64,000 nt of DNA, taken from Cryphonectria parasitica EP155 (Eukaryota > Ascomycota > Sordariomycetes > Diaporthales > Cryphonectriaceae). The position numbers and the translations under genes are program-made. The stretch is from contig NW_024468909.1 of assembly GCF_011745365.1 (NCBI RefSeq), positions 4,216,001-4,280,000 of the forward strand, written 5' to 3'. A model generated the notes under the pieces. The model was not told the origin of the DNA. It saw only the letters and a list, made by a program, of their open reading frames with translations, and did not search any database. Every line of letters starts with the position of its first letter. Position 1 is the stretch's first letter. Of this stretch, positions 21,841-33,658 are shown one piece after another.

Positions 21841-22872
21841 TTATTCTCCGAGTATTGCCCAGACCCTTGCTGCGTATATTTGTAGTTCCGGAACACCCAA
21901 CACGATATCTCCCTCGTCCGGGCCCGGATCTCTTAAGAATAGAAGCCGGAAGCTGAGAATTAACGCGCCCCTAGCGACATGATACGATGGGGGCGTTCCG
22001 ACATTTCGAGTGATGTTAATCCTTTGTTGCGGTTCTGGCAACACACCGTTCGTTTGCACTATTGAAGCTCGGGTCGTCGTCGCTCCTAGTCGAGCAGATG
22101 TAGGAGTCTCTTGATATTTCTCAAGAATGATTTGGTTGTTATCGCGATTCAATTTGATGATGATAACAATTTTGACTTGATGATCGGAGGCTCGGAACCA
22201 CCACTGCATATCTAGTCGTAGTTGCGCCATCGATTCCGTTACTCCTGCCTCGATGACCAATGTTGGCCACGCCCCGGCTATGTTTCGAGCTGGGTGTGGA
22301 CCACCCGCAGAATCGCCTTCACCGCCATCGCCATCAGGATGGCCTCTTTCTCGAAGTGTTGTACTATGAATTGGTACCCAGCTGTCCAAGGAACCCATTC
22401 GGTCCAACTGGCGAACAATTCGATCGTAGATTCCAGCATGAAGCAATTCATGTTCTCTGGTAGGAACAACGATGATGAGAGTCTCTGTTCTAGAGTAGTA
22501 TCATCGGAATCGTAATTTGCGGCGACAGGCAACTCTTTCTTTATCAAGTGCAACATAGGCTTGGGAAGAAACATCTGAAAAGAAATTTCAGCAAAGCCTC
22601 ATGAGATCTTGATGGATCAACATGCTCGTAACTACAACGAAATTCCCTTGAATGCAGTTGAGTTGCTTGAAAATGTCATCAGGGGTTGTGAATGGTATTC
22701 GTAAAGGCATCCATTCAGAAGAACCTGGGGATGATGTTGGTGAATTCTCCGGCGTAAAAACAGGCGGAGAGGTTGCAGATGTCTCAGATTGCGCTGTTGA
22801 TGTTGTTAGTGAAACTGACGCTTGTGAATTCAAACCTGGGAGTAGCGGAACTTGAGGATAGTTTGATGCCAT
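21841..22872 (-). CDS. Uncharacterised fungal-family protein, probably frameshifted
   Basis: I cannot assign a function. The ATG at 22872 opens a Ser/Thr/Pro-rich N-terminus and PDDIFKQLNCIQGNFV to about 22636. A 61-bp intron (22575-22635, GTAGTT donor, TTTCTTTTCAG acceptor) would join it to a second exon starting FLPKPMLHLIKKELP. Near 22483-22490 the frame must shift by one base for the protein to continue as TLIIVVPTREHELLHAGIYD. After that it is open to TAA at 21841, with WPTLVIEAGVTESMAQLRLD, WWFRASDHQVKIVIIIKLNR and LILSFRLLFLRDPGPDEGD. As I recall, these blocks recur in an expanded family of hypothetical proteins in plant-associated Sordariomycetes. Either the copy lost one base there, or a single 153-bp intron (22483-22635) skips the middle segment and leaves an intact gene. 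Confidence 0.6.
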
Positions 22873-25241
22873 GGTGATGATGTTTGCTCAGGCAATGAGA
22901 ATTGATGGTAAGGAGTAGGCTGATCCAGTTGCGATGGGGAGTACTGCTAGACAAAAAGGGGGGGGGGTGACTGGATGGTGCAGTCGTATTCAAGCACAAG
23001 TGGTGTAAGTGTTTGTTTGTTTCTTTGTTTCCGTACTGCAGATGCAGGGATGGAGGTGTTGTAGAGAAGCTGCCAGGGAACACAGGCTACCCAGGCTTCG
23101 TGACATCGAGGCAGGCACGCGTTATCTTTGTGACAGCCCTTATGATGTGCTCGTGATGGCAATGCCGAGTTTCGAGTGGCTGATGTGTTTGTGTTCACAT
23201 CAGCAGGCGAGGTAGGTAAGTACCCAAGTAGGCAAGTTGTGAGGTGTTCAAGACCAGTTTACTAGCGATAGCTCTGGCTCAGGATTGTGCAGTAGGATGC
23301 TGTCTGAACCAGCATTGAAGTCTGGCTATATGTGATGCATGTACTCGAGGTTTGAGGCTGTGGTCTTTATGTCTAACTGTGCGGTCCAGATGTCTTATAT
23401 AGACCATGTCCACTTCTAGCTTGTATTATTTAGTAATGGCCATCTTTTTAGTGTTTGTATAGTAACTGTTTGTTTTGTTGATATGGCCAGAGCTGCTCTA
23501 TAGCCTTGCAATCGCTTGGTTGGCCTGACCAAGCCAACCAGGCTGGATAAAGGCATTGGTGGTTGAGGGTCACATGTTTAGGAAAAGCTTGTTGATGGTC
23601 GAATCGGATTTGCGCACCAAAGATTGGATCAACAAGTGTGGGGGATTGGTTGCTTTTGGGTCTAGGTGTCTAGCGCCGATCAGAGGCCCAGCAGAGGCTA
23701 ACAAATATACACCAAGGGGTGAGTAAGCTGTCCCTGCCATCCCCTAACAATCTGAGATGCCATTTTTGTCCCCCTTCCCGACACCCGCCGTCAACCGATC
23801 CAGAAACGCACCAGCACAGTAGCCGACCTATGCCCACCAGCCAACGCACCATATCAGAGGGCTCGATACGCTATCGATGGGGCCTCCCGTTTCTTGTGCC
23901 CCCCTCCAGATCTCCACCTTGGGAGCCTACCTTTTTCACCTTACTTTGGGCTCCTGCTGTAGGACATTCTCACATCCCCTCCTTAACAGACACCTCCTCA
24001 CCAGCCAGGCTTGCTTGTCTTCCTGCAACCATCTAAATCTCAAGAGACTCTGGGGCTTTTGAGTTGTGCTTTATTATTTATTTTGTCTCATTCTTTTCTT
24101 CTACTACTTGTCCAGTTCGTTCTACATTGAATGCAGCCTTGTGGAAGCTTTTGCTGCCAAAATACTGACTGCTGCTGATGGGTGGCCACTGACTAGCACC
24201 AGCACCAGCACCAGCACCAGCACCAGCACCAAAGCCCCCAAAACACCTCGGGCTCGTCATCCGCGGCACCTGGGCAACAGTCACAGTCCCTCCTCCAAAC
24301 CACACCCCCCCTTTCATCCCCGCCCGCCGCTCAGTCACCGCCGCTCAGTCACCGCCTTGTCTCGTCTCGTCCTGCCTCTGCTCCTTTGACCCCTGCATCT
24401 TGGGTCTTGAATATTGTGGCCCAAGAGAAAGGCGAAACAGCCCCTGACTATACCCGACCTTGGACCGGACCCGAGCCAAACACCCATCAAGTAGGGACCA
24501 GACCAATCCATCGGTCGCCTGTCTTCCATCTTTGCCCTTTCACAAGGAAGAACGACATCGCGCGAGCCACAGCACTGCTGTTGACCACAATTTGTTCTGA
24601 CCTCGCCCTGCTCTGCCTCATATTGCATCTCCTATCGACTGGTCTCGCCTTGATTTGCATATCGAGCTGAAGGCGTTTTTGTTGAACTCAATCGGGCGGC
24701 ATTGCATGCCTCCTGCCCGCTTCCTCCGCGACACAATCTACCGCCACTGCACCTGCATCTGAGTCTCTTCAGCACGCAGCATATCATTGGCACTCGCTTG
24801 TCTTGTCTTGCCTTGTTGTCTCTCTAGCCTCACCTCATCAAAGACTCAAGCTCAACCAGCCTGGCCTGGCCCTCCCTGACCCTGGGCGACTGCACCACGC
24901 CCTCTCCCTCGTCTGGCTGTCGTCTCTGCAATTTGGGGCATCAGTTCCAGGGACGCCCATCTTGAGACTGCGGATTGTCTGTATCCCCCGATGGTGACCT
25001 TTTCGCACCAGAATTGAAAAGTACCACCACTGCCGACTCCTTCCCGTCGGCTTACACTCAGCCTTGCTTTGTCTCCTGGGCGGGATCTTGGAAGACGACC
25101 CACCTCAGGAGGCTGAGGAACCGTCCCGACGAACACATCCTTTGTTTGGCCTTGCCAGCTGTTTCTCGCGGCTTCTGTCTCGACCTCCATTATCGAACTG
25201 TAAACAGATCGAATCGGCCTTGCGTTGTCAGGTGAATCACG
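22873..25241. other. Divergent spacer and probable CLA4 leader
   Basis: No gene recognised in 2.4 kb. From about 23.7 kb onward the sequence becomes C/T-rich with many CTTGTC/CTCGTC motifs, typical of a long fungal promoter/leader for CLA4. A hexanucleotide repeat lies at 24195-24230. A G run of nine sits near 22961. Confidence 0.55.
24195..24230. repeat. Six tandem AGCACC hexanucleotides
   Basis: Six perfect copies of AGCACC about 1 kb upstream of the CLA4 start. In one frame it would read Ser-Thr repeats, but no surrounding gene is supported. Confidence 0.9.
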
Positions 25242-28072
25242 ATGGCGGCTCCCAAGTACGTGTCAACTCCACCCCCTCCTCAGTACATCTCCCATTCATG
25301 TCCGTTGCATGAGCGGCCACTACTCTATCCTTGACACCTCATTCATACATGGCGCTCGGCTTAGAGGCAGTGTCGCGTATTGAGCGTCCTCTTTGATATC
25401 TTCTCCCCCCATCCCTGAGTAGCATTCCAGCACGGACACTTTCGCTGACCAAGTGTTGCATCTGATAGCATGTACACCTCGGGCCAGTTCATGAACCCAG
25501 GCCCTGCGCCTCGTCCACCCGTGAACGCCCAACCCCGCCTTAACTACACTCCTCAGACTCCAACTCTACCCAACAGCATGGGCCAGTTGTCTTTAAACCC
25601 TATCTCACGCACTCCGACCCAGTACAGCGGCTCGACGATAGCCCTGCCCGTGAACAACCCTAACCGGAACGACGGCATGGGTGGTGTGGCGGTCATCAAG
25701 GAGGGCTGGGCGCAGGTCAAGGAGAGTAAGAACTTCATCCAGCCGTGGAAACAGAAATTTTTGGTCCTGCGCAAAGAGGCACTGGATTTCCACAAACAAG
25801 AAGGCGGCAAGGTCTCATACACTCTCTTCCTGAAGGACGTTATCAATGTGGGGCGGGTCGAGGCCGCGGGAACGATATTCGAGGTCAAGCGACACTCTAA
25901 TGGGACCTCGACGAGTCCAGGAGACGATGATGGAACGACCAAGTCCCTGCAGATCCGCGTCAAGAGTGACGACGATCTCTACGAGTGGATAGATTTCATC
26001 TATGCCAGGTGCCCTGGCATGGGTGGTGTCAGCAACCCGACCAACTTCTCCCATGCTGTCCACGTCGGCTTCGACCCTCAGACGGGCGAGTTTGTTGGCC
26101 TGCCGCCAGAATGGTCCAAGCTGTTGAACTCGTCTGCTATTACCAAGGAAGACTACGAGCGGAACCCGCAGGCAGTCTTTGAGGTCCTCGACTTCTACTC
26201 GGACCTGACGAAGCGTGCCGAGAACCCTGCCCAGTACCCCAGCCTCACACCAACTCCCCCCCCGAGCAGTATGCAGAACAAGCAGCTGGGCTACGCAGGC
26301 TCTTCCATCGCCCCTCCCCGCCAGGCGCCACAGCCGCCACAGCCGCGCCCTGCTTACACGTCGACCCCCTCCCAGAGCAGCATGAGCTCCGGCCAACCCC
26401 CCAGGCCCTCACCTCCGGACCAGCGACCGCCTATGCAGAGCACCCCGTCCAACTACGGTGCTGAGGACAGGTATCGGCAGCAGCAGGAAGAGGCGCGGCG
26501 GCGAGAAGAGGAACAGAATCGGTTGGACATGGAGGCTTACAATGCTTCCATCCCTCAGAAGAAAGTTCCGATCGCGCAGCAGGAGCTGGGCGGGTACGGC
26601 GGATCCAGCTCTTCTCAGCAAGATCGCTACAACCCCGTCCGGCCAGCGCCATCAGCACCAAAGAAAGTCACCAACCCTGCAGATCTGCGTGCCCAGAGAC
26701 CAGCCCCCGCACCACCATCCTCGAGCGCGCAGCGACCCCCAATACAGACCCAGCAGAGTTCATCATCTGTACGCGATCAGCAGCGACCGCGCCAGGACCA
26801 GACCCCCCAGTCCCCAGCCAACCGTTATCCCAATGGCATCGGTTCCTCATCCCAGCCGAGGACAAACGGCGCGCAGGCCCAGCAGCCATCACGCCTTCCC
26901 GCTCCTGCTGTTAAGCCCCTGAACGTTGGGAACAAGAACAATGCGCAGACCGATGCCGTCAAGGCTGCCGAAGCCGCGCTCACGGCGAAGCCTCCGACTC
27001 AAGAGAAGAAGCAGGAGGTGCGCATGTCGACCATGTCGGAGGCCGATGTGATGAAGAAGCTCAGAGAGATTGTTTCGAAGGATGACCCGACTTCAATCTA
27101 TGCGAAGCAGAAGAAGATCGGCCAGGGCGCCTCGGGCTCCGTCTACGTTGCTAAGGTCAGAGACCCCTCGAGGCTGCCCAACGTGAAGGGCATCACCAGT
27201 TCTGTGGCCATCAAGCAGATGGATCTCGCGCACCAGCCAAGAAAGGAACTCATCGTGAACGAGATCATGGTCATGAAGGACAGCACGCACGAGAACATTG
27301 TCAACTTCCTGGACGCGTTCCTGCGTAACGGCGACCAGGAGCTGTGGGTCGTCATGGAGTACATGGAGGGCGGAGCGTTGACCGACGTGATCGACAACAA
27401 CCCCGTCATCACGGAAGAGCAGATCTCGACTATTTCTCTCGAAGTGAGTCACCCACGATCCAACGCAACTTGTGCACAGCTAACGCGTCTCTATAGACCT
27501 GCAAGGGCCTGGAGCACCTCCATGCTCAGAACATTATCCACCGTGATATCAAGAGTGACAACGTGCTCTTGGATGCTCAAGGCCACGTCAAGATCAGTGC
27601 GTCTCCGTCTCTCGTCTCCTTGCGTCCTCCTGGAAGACTGCTAACACCTATTTTTCTTGTAGCCGATTTTGGATTCTGCGCCAAGCTTACCGAAAGCAAG
27701 TCAAAGCGTGCTACCATGGTTGGCACGCCCTACTGGATGGCTCCTGAGGTGGTCAAGCAGAAGGAGTATGGCCCTAAGGTGGACATCTGGTCGCTTGGTA
27801 TCATGGCGATCGAGATGATCGAGTCGGAGCCTCCATACCTGAACGAAGAGCCTCTGAAGGCGCTGTATCTCATCGCTACGAACGGAACCCCGCGGCTCAA
27901 GAAGCCCGAGAAGTTGAGCAAGGAGTTGAAGGCCTTCCTGTCGGTGTGTCTCTGTGTGGATGTCAAGTCCCGAGCGTCGGCTCGGGAACTGCTGGAGCAT
28001 GACTTCCTGAAACACGGATGTCCGGTCCCCAGTCTGGCCGAGCTGTTGGCCTTCAAGAAGCACTCAAAATAA
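25242..28072 (+). CDS. CLA4: p21-activated kinase Cla4 (PH-CRIB-kinase)
   Basis: STE20/PAK serine-threonine kinase that acts below Cdc42/Rac in polarity, septation and hyphal growth. Four exons: a 14-nt first exon (25242-25255), 25469-27443, 27497-27596 and 27663-28072. The 213-bp first intron has GTACGT and CTGACC signals; the others are GTGAGT...TATAG (53 bp) and GTGCGT...TGTAG (66 bp). The product is 832 residues starting MAAPNMYTSG. A PH domain (about 76-189, [12 protein letters not shown] to [12 protein letters not shown]) precedes a CRIB motif (about 191-225, [17 protein letters not shown]), then a 300-residue Pro/Gln-rich linker, then the kinase (about 548-820) with [34 protein letters not shown] and GTPYWMAPE. 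The PH domain separates Cla4 from Ste20. All catalytic residues are present. Confidence 0.95.
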
Positions 28073-29149
28073 TCTGTCCCACGGATGCGGGGGAGGGAGG
28101 GGAGAAGGGGACGAGCAAGTCAGTAACTGGGATGTCGCAGCTACATTCGACTTCGAGGTAGACTGAGGCCGTTGAGGCTCGCCTGGAGACAAGGACAAAA
28201 ATCTCTCGCGCGACACGCCTCATGAGGCATGGTTTTAGTATCGCTACGGGTGCTGGAGAACTGCCCGTCTGGCACGTTTCATCCCCTACGGGAGGAACAG
28301 TCGACCGGTGTGCATTCGCGGGCCTCTGAGGCACTGTTTGTTCCCCTTTTGGGGCGAAAAGTCCTGCAGACGCTTCGATGAGCCTAGGTTCATGGGTGAC
28401 GAGATGGTCTCTGACAAGGAGAACATCAGATGGATCATGACGAAAGGGATGCACAAACCATCTTTATACACCCAGTCATGAACATCGCCTTGGGAGAATG
28501 GATAGTAACGACGGGCAGAGCAGACAGCCGAAGGACACGAGTAGGAAAGAAGGACTGACGCACAAGAAAGAATGGAGGGGTTGAACCTAGACTATCAGGA
28601 CTCCATGAATATGGAGTCGAAACATGACCACGGTAATTAATTTGATTGAACATCTATCTGCCTTTGGTGCTAGTCATCTCAGTCAGTCTCAGCTATGTGA
28701 CATCTGTGATGTGCTGTGCTTTGCTGTGCCTGGGCAAGCAATAGTGGACATAGCAGGCTATGAGGTACGTGATGTTGCTGTATTGTTAGCTGTAGAAGCA
28801 AGCTCCTGAGCCCATGTGCAACATACCACAGGGGCTCGAGGAGCTAATGACCACTGACGTCGTCCCCTGAAGGAGCCTAACACCACCCCCGCCCCCCCAA
28901 ACCATGCCGGCAGGCAGCTGGCCCGCCCATCTGTTGGTTCTCATGGCATTGACAGTCAACACCACCACCACCAGAGCTCCTTCCTCACCTTGAGAGCTCT
29001 TTTAGTACTTACCCAGGCCAGCTCACTTGTACCCCTCACCCACTCATTTTCTTCCTCCCACAGACGACGAACCTGCCAGTTCTGGCACCACCACCACGGT
29101 TCTCTCGCGACTATGAGGTCTCACCGCTCATGACGTACATTTCAAGAAG
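28073..29149 (+). other. Spacer between CLA4 and VPS18
   Basis: 1.1 kb holding the CLA4 3' UTR and the VPS18 promoter. Two upstream AUGs lie in the likely VPS18 leader. One at 29113 gives a six-codon uORF ending at 29133. One at 29130 overlaps the main start in another frame, with C at -3. The main ATG at 29150 has A at -3 and G at +4, a stronger context. No gene is seen. Confidence 0.5.
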
Positions 29150-32100
29150 ATGGCTCTACCGATATCCAACGGCGGCGGGTTCGTTGCCGCTGACTTAGCT
29201 GAGAGCAACGGGCTGGGCCAACTGCCCATTTTCAATGTCGAGCCTGTGCAGTTGGCCTTCTCGATCTCAGCAGACTTCGTGGCTGCGCAGGTCGCAAATA
29301 ATGTCTTGATATTGGCGTTATCGACGGGGAGGATCTTACGGATCGATCTGGAGAGACCCGAGGATATCGACGGTATGTCCACTTGCGTGCGCTTAAAGCT
29401 GAGGATGGACGGGCAGATAACTTCAGAAGGACACTGTGCATGTGCCACGCTTTGGTTTTTTTTTTCTTTTTTTTCTTTCTTTTTTTGTATATTATACCCT
29501 GAGTGCTGACGATCTGTCCCCAAATCTATAGACATAGACCTCCCAAAGAGACCTTCCGAGGCGGGCGTCATCCGCCGCATGTTCCTCGATCCCACCGCCT
29601 CGCACCTCATAATCTGCACCTCCCTCGGCGAGAACTACTACCTCCACTCGCAATCTCGCACCCCACGGCCTCTCGCCCGCCTCCGTGGCGTCTCGCTCGA
29701 GTGCGTAGCCTGGAACCCGGCCCTGCCCACCGCCTCGACGCGTGAGATCCTGCTCGGCGCCAGCGACGGTAATGTCTACGAAGCCTACATTGAGACGACC
29801 ACCGAGTTCTACCGGAAAGAAGAGAAGTTCCTCAAAGTCCTGCAGAAGATCCCTGACGGCCCTGTCACGGGTCTCTGGGTGGATGTCTTGCCTGGTCGTG
29901 CCGAGGTCCGGAGGGTCATGGTCGCGACGCAGACGCGGCTGTACCACCTGACCGGCAAGGTTGGGCGTGGCGAGGGCTCCGGGTCCATCTACACGCGCCT
30001 GTTTGAGGCGGAGCAGCCTGTCGCCCACGAGCTCTCGCGGACGGCGGGCGCGACAGGGTCTGGGCTGGTCGTCTCGCCCGACCCGGCTGGCGAGACGGGC
30101 CCCTTGTATGAGGCTGCTGCGCCAGACCGGACCTTTGCCTGGCTGAACTCCCAAGGCGTGTTCTGCGGGAGGCTCCTGCTCAGCCCTCAGCAGGGCACGG
30201 ATCTCGGTGCGAAAGTATTCGGCGAGTCTAAGCTGCTGTCGAGGGCGCAACTCGCTGCTTCGACAGACCCAGCCACCAGGAGGCGGTCTACGGTGGACAA
30301 CATCGAGGCGATCGCTCTGACGCAATGGCATGTCATTGCGCTGCTTGGCGGACGCGTCGTGGCCGCAAACAGGCTCACGGGCACGCAGGTGTACGATCAG
30401 CTGATCCTTGACCAGGGACAGCGGGCGGTCGGATTGTGTGTTGACCTGCAGAAGAACACGTTCTGGCTCTTCACGGCGCAGGAGATCTTCGAGATCGTAG
30501 TAAGGGACGAGGATCGGGATATCTGGAAGATCATGCTCGAGCAGCAACAGTTCGACGCGGCGCTGCAGTATGCACATACGCCTGCTCAGAAGGACACCGT
30601 GGCGAAGGCGAGTGGTGATTATTTGATCAGCAAAGGGCTGTATGCCGATGCCGCAGGCGTGTACGGCAAGAGCAGCAAGCCCTTTGAGGAAGTTGCCTTG
30701 ACCTTCCTGGATAACGGGCAGCACGAAGCGCTGAGAAAATACCTGCTCACCAAGTTGGGCACATTCAAGAAGATGGCGGTGATGCAGCGCATCATGATCG
30801 CGACTTGGCTGATCGAGATCTTCATGGCAAAGCTGAATACCCTGGACGACACGATCGTGACAAAGGCGGAGCTGACGGAGAACTTGAGCCCCACACAGAC
30901 GCAAGAGCAACTTTCTACCGTCCGGAGTGAGTACCAGGATTTTGTCACCAGGCACAAGGGCGACCTGGACAAGAAGACGGTCTACGACATCATCAGCAGC
31001 CACGGCCGCGAGGATGAGCTGTTGTTCTTTGCAAATGCGGTAGACGACTACGGCTACGTCCTGTCGTATTGGGTTCAACGGGAAAGATGGCCTGAGACGT
31101 TGAATGTGCTCAAAAAGCAGAGGGACCCCGCCGTCTTCTACAGGTTCAGCAGCGTGCTAATGACCAACGCTGCGGCGGACCTTGTCGAGATCCTCATGCG
31201 ACAGTCGAACCTCGACCCGCGGAATCTGATCCCCGCCCTCCTTGAGTATGACCGCACCTACAAGGGCCCACTGGCGCAGAACCAGGCCGTCCGGTATCTT
31301 CTGTACGTGGTCAACCAGCTCAACTCAATCGATGCAGCGGTCCACAACACCCTCGTGTCGATGTACGCAAGCCACCCGTCCCGTGACGAGTCGGCTCTGT
31401 TGGCATATTTAGAGTCACAGGGTGACGAGCCGCATTTCGACCGCGATTTCGCGCTGCGGCTGTGCATCCAGCACAAGCGTGTGCTCTCGTGTGTTCATAT
31501 TTATACCAACATGGGCCAGTACGTGCAGGCCGTGGACCTCGCGCTGTCGCACGACGAGATCGACCTTGCATCTTTGATAGCAGACAGGCCGATAGACAAC
31601 CCTCAGCTTCGGAAGAGGCTCTGGCTTGCGGTTGCGAAGAAGGTCATCAGTCAGACGAACGGCATCAAGACCGCGATCGACTTCCTGAAGAAGTGCAGCG
31701 ACCTGCTGCGGATAGAAGACCTAATCCCCTTCTTTCCGGACTTTGTGGTGATCGACGACTTCAAAGAAGAAATCTGCACCGCGCTCGAGGACTACTCCCG
31801 GAACATCGACTCCCTCAAGAAGGAAATGGACGAGTCCTCACAGACTGCCGCGAATATCAAGCTCGACATTGCAGGGCTGGACCACCGATATGCGATTGTC
31901 GAGCCTGGGGAGAAGTGCTATGTTTGTGCGCTGCCTTTACTGAGCAGGCAGTTCTTTGTGTTCCCTTGCCAGCATGCTTTCCACTCTGACTGCCTCGGAA
32001 AAGAAGTACTCAAGCAGGCAGGTGTGGGGAGGGGAAAGAGGATCCGGGAGCTGCAGATCATGATCACTCGGGGTGTTGTGCAGGGGGAGAGAAGAGAGGT

Positions 32101-32331
32101 AGTTGTCAGGGAGCTGGATGGGTTGATTGCTAGTGCCTGGTTGGTTATACCCCACTCCCCCCCCCCCTTTTTTTTTTTGTTCTCCCTTATGGCCATCTGA
32201 CTGCCATCTCTAATATGATGTGCTGACTGTTGATCTGGTGGTATAGCATCCTTTGTAGTGATTATGCCATTAAGAGGATTGATGAGCCATTTATCAAGAC
32301 AGATGATAATCTGAGTGACTGGGCAATATGA
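29150..32331 (+). CDS. VPS18: Vacuolar sorting protein Vps18/Pep3, CORVET-HOPS core subunit
   Basis: Class C tethering subunit for endosome and vacuole fusion. Three exons: 29150-29372, 29532-32139 and 32247-32331. Intron 1 is GTATGT...TATAG (159 bp); a second AG six bases later (ACATAG) would drop two residues (Asp-Ile or Ile-Asp). Intron 2 has an unusual GTTGGT donor, but the join completes the RING finger by restoring SACILCSDYAIKRIDEPFI before the stop. The product is 971 residues: an N-terminal Pep3/Vps18 beta-propeller region (about 1-420), an alpha-solenoid clathrin-repeat middle, and a C-terminal RING-H2 with CYVC, FPCQHAFHSDC and the final C-x-x-C in exon 3. Ending the gene at the stop in exon 2 would lose the last zinc ligands. 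The partner Vps subunits are not in this window. Confidence 0.95.
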
Positions 32332-33658
32332 AGAGGAGGGACAGTCTAGAGCAGTTGCTTGCTGAGGGCTCAGGAGCCCAAGGCCTAAGACCACTCACCC
32401 ATTGAGGGACCCGATGAAATGGGGACGGTGAGATGCTGAAAGCATAAAGAAAAGGCGCCCAGAGGGGACGAGCTTCTATTGTTTTAAAGGTGGAAATTGT
32501 TATAGATGACACCATAGATATACTATACCCAGTTCAAGCCCAGCTCTGAGCCAAGTGTTTGTTGATATTTGTGCATATCTAATCAGACAGGATCTCGATG
32601 TACCTGAGACTCTTGCTCAGGAAATGAGCTACCTAATGAATAGAGCAATAACAAACCAAAGGACGTACACGACATGTACTGTACGTGACAAGTAGCTCAG
32701 GAAGTGCGCGCACACACACACCTCTAGGTAGATAAGAGAAACGAGGGAACAAATCACATAGATAGTTTATAAATATACAACCCCCCTCAAAGTACGAGAA
32801 AGGAAAGGGTCATTGAGGTCCATGGGGACTGCTTGAAGCTATTCAGGAGGGTTGCACAATGGACGAGGTCGTGCCATGATGTATTGTTCATCAATATCTT
32901 GGTTATCTCATTCGCACATCCACAGGTGCCTCGAAAGACTCTCCTCTGTCTCTCTCTCTTTTTCTCTCTCTCTCTCTCTCACTCTCACTCACTCACACAA
33001 CCGGACAGACTCAGGCCCCAAGCCTCAAGATGCCCAACAAACTGGACTGGTGGCACTTTTCCTCGCCCTTGCCTGAAATGTCAAAGCCTGAACTCCTATG
33101 CCGAATGGTGTCACCCGTTGGTAACACTTGAATGTGGTGCAAACTCTCTCTGAATGCTAATAAAAAAAGAAGAAAAAAAAGGGGGGGGGGTGGGGAGGCA
33201 TAAAGACAAGAGATAAGATATTTTGCAGGACTGCAATCAAAGTAAAACAGGCATGCTGCTCATCCATGTTGTGATTTTCAAGTGTACTTGTAATCAAGTG
33301 GGCGTCATCACAAAATGCTTCTCTGTTCTTTTGGAGAAGTGGAAAGGCACAAATGCTTCCTCCGGGTCTTGGGCAGATGAATGTGCGACAATGCCCTGTG
33401 TAGCGGTAAAGAAAATGGCTGCACAAAACCTTCAGACTAGACGTCATGAAAGCCAGCACCCAACACAACAATAACAACAATTTGGTTTGATCTGATCTGA
33501 GAGAAGACATGAATCTCAGATACATCGAATCAGTAGGCTGATAGGGATTCCCTTCAACCTGCAGAACGACTAATAGTCGCAGCAGGGGCGGGCGCCTAGT
33601 CCGCCACCGCAGTCTTAGGTGTCTCGATTTTGTCGAGCGTGTGGTTCGCACTCGACAC
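32332..33658. other. Convergent spacer between VPS18 and the RCO1-like gene
   Basis: 1.3 kb at the 3' ends of both genes. It holds a TC microsatellite at about 32949-32980 followed by ACTC repeats, and an A/G run near 33164-33190. No coding frame with similarity is visible. Confidence 0.6.
32949..32980. repeat. TC-rich microsatellite
   Basis: An imperfect run of TC dinucleotides broken once by a short T run, followed by ACTC/ACTCAC units. It lies in the spacer downstream of VPS18. Confidence 0.8.

Noticed and set aside
24066..24389. A plus-strand frame containing Ser-Thr repeats
   Set aside because: The repeat is simply the AGCACC microsatellite, and the rest is Pro/His-rich leader-like sequence.
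29492..31078. A 528-codon open frame on the minus strand
   Set aside because: It is antisense to the VPS18 main exon, with a composition (Arg, Leu, His rich) expected of a shadow frame and no domain.
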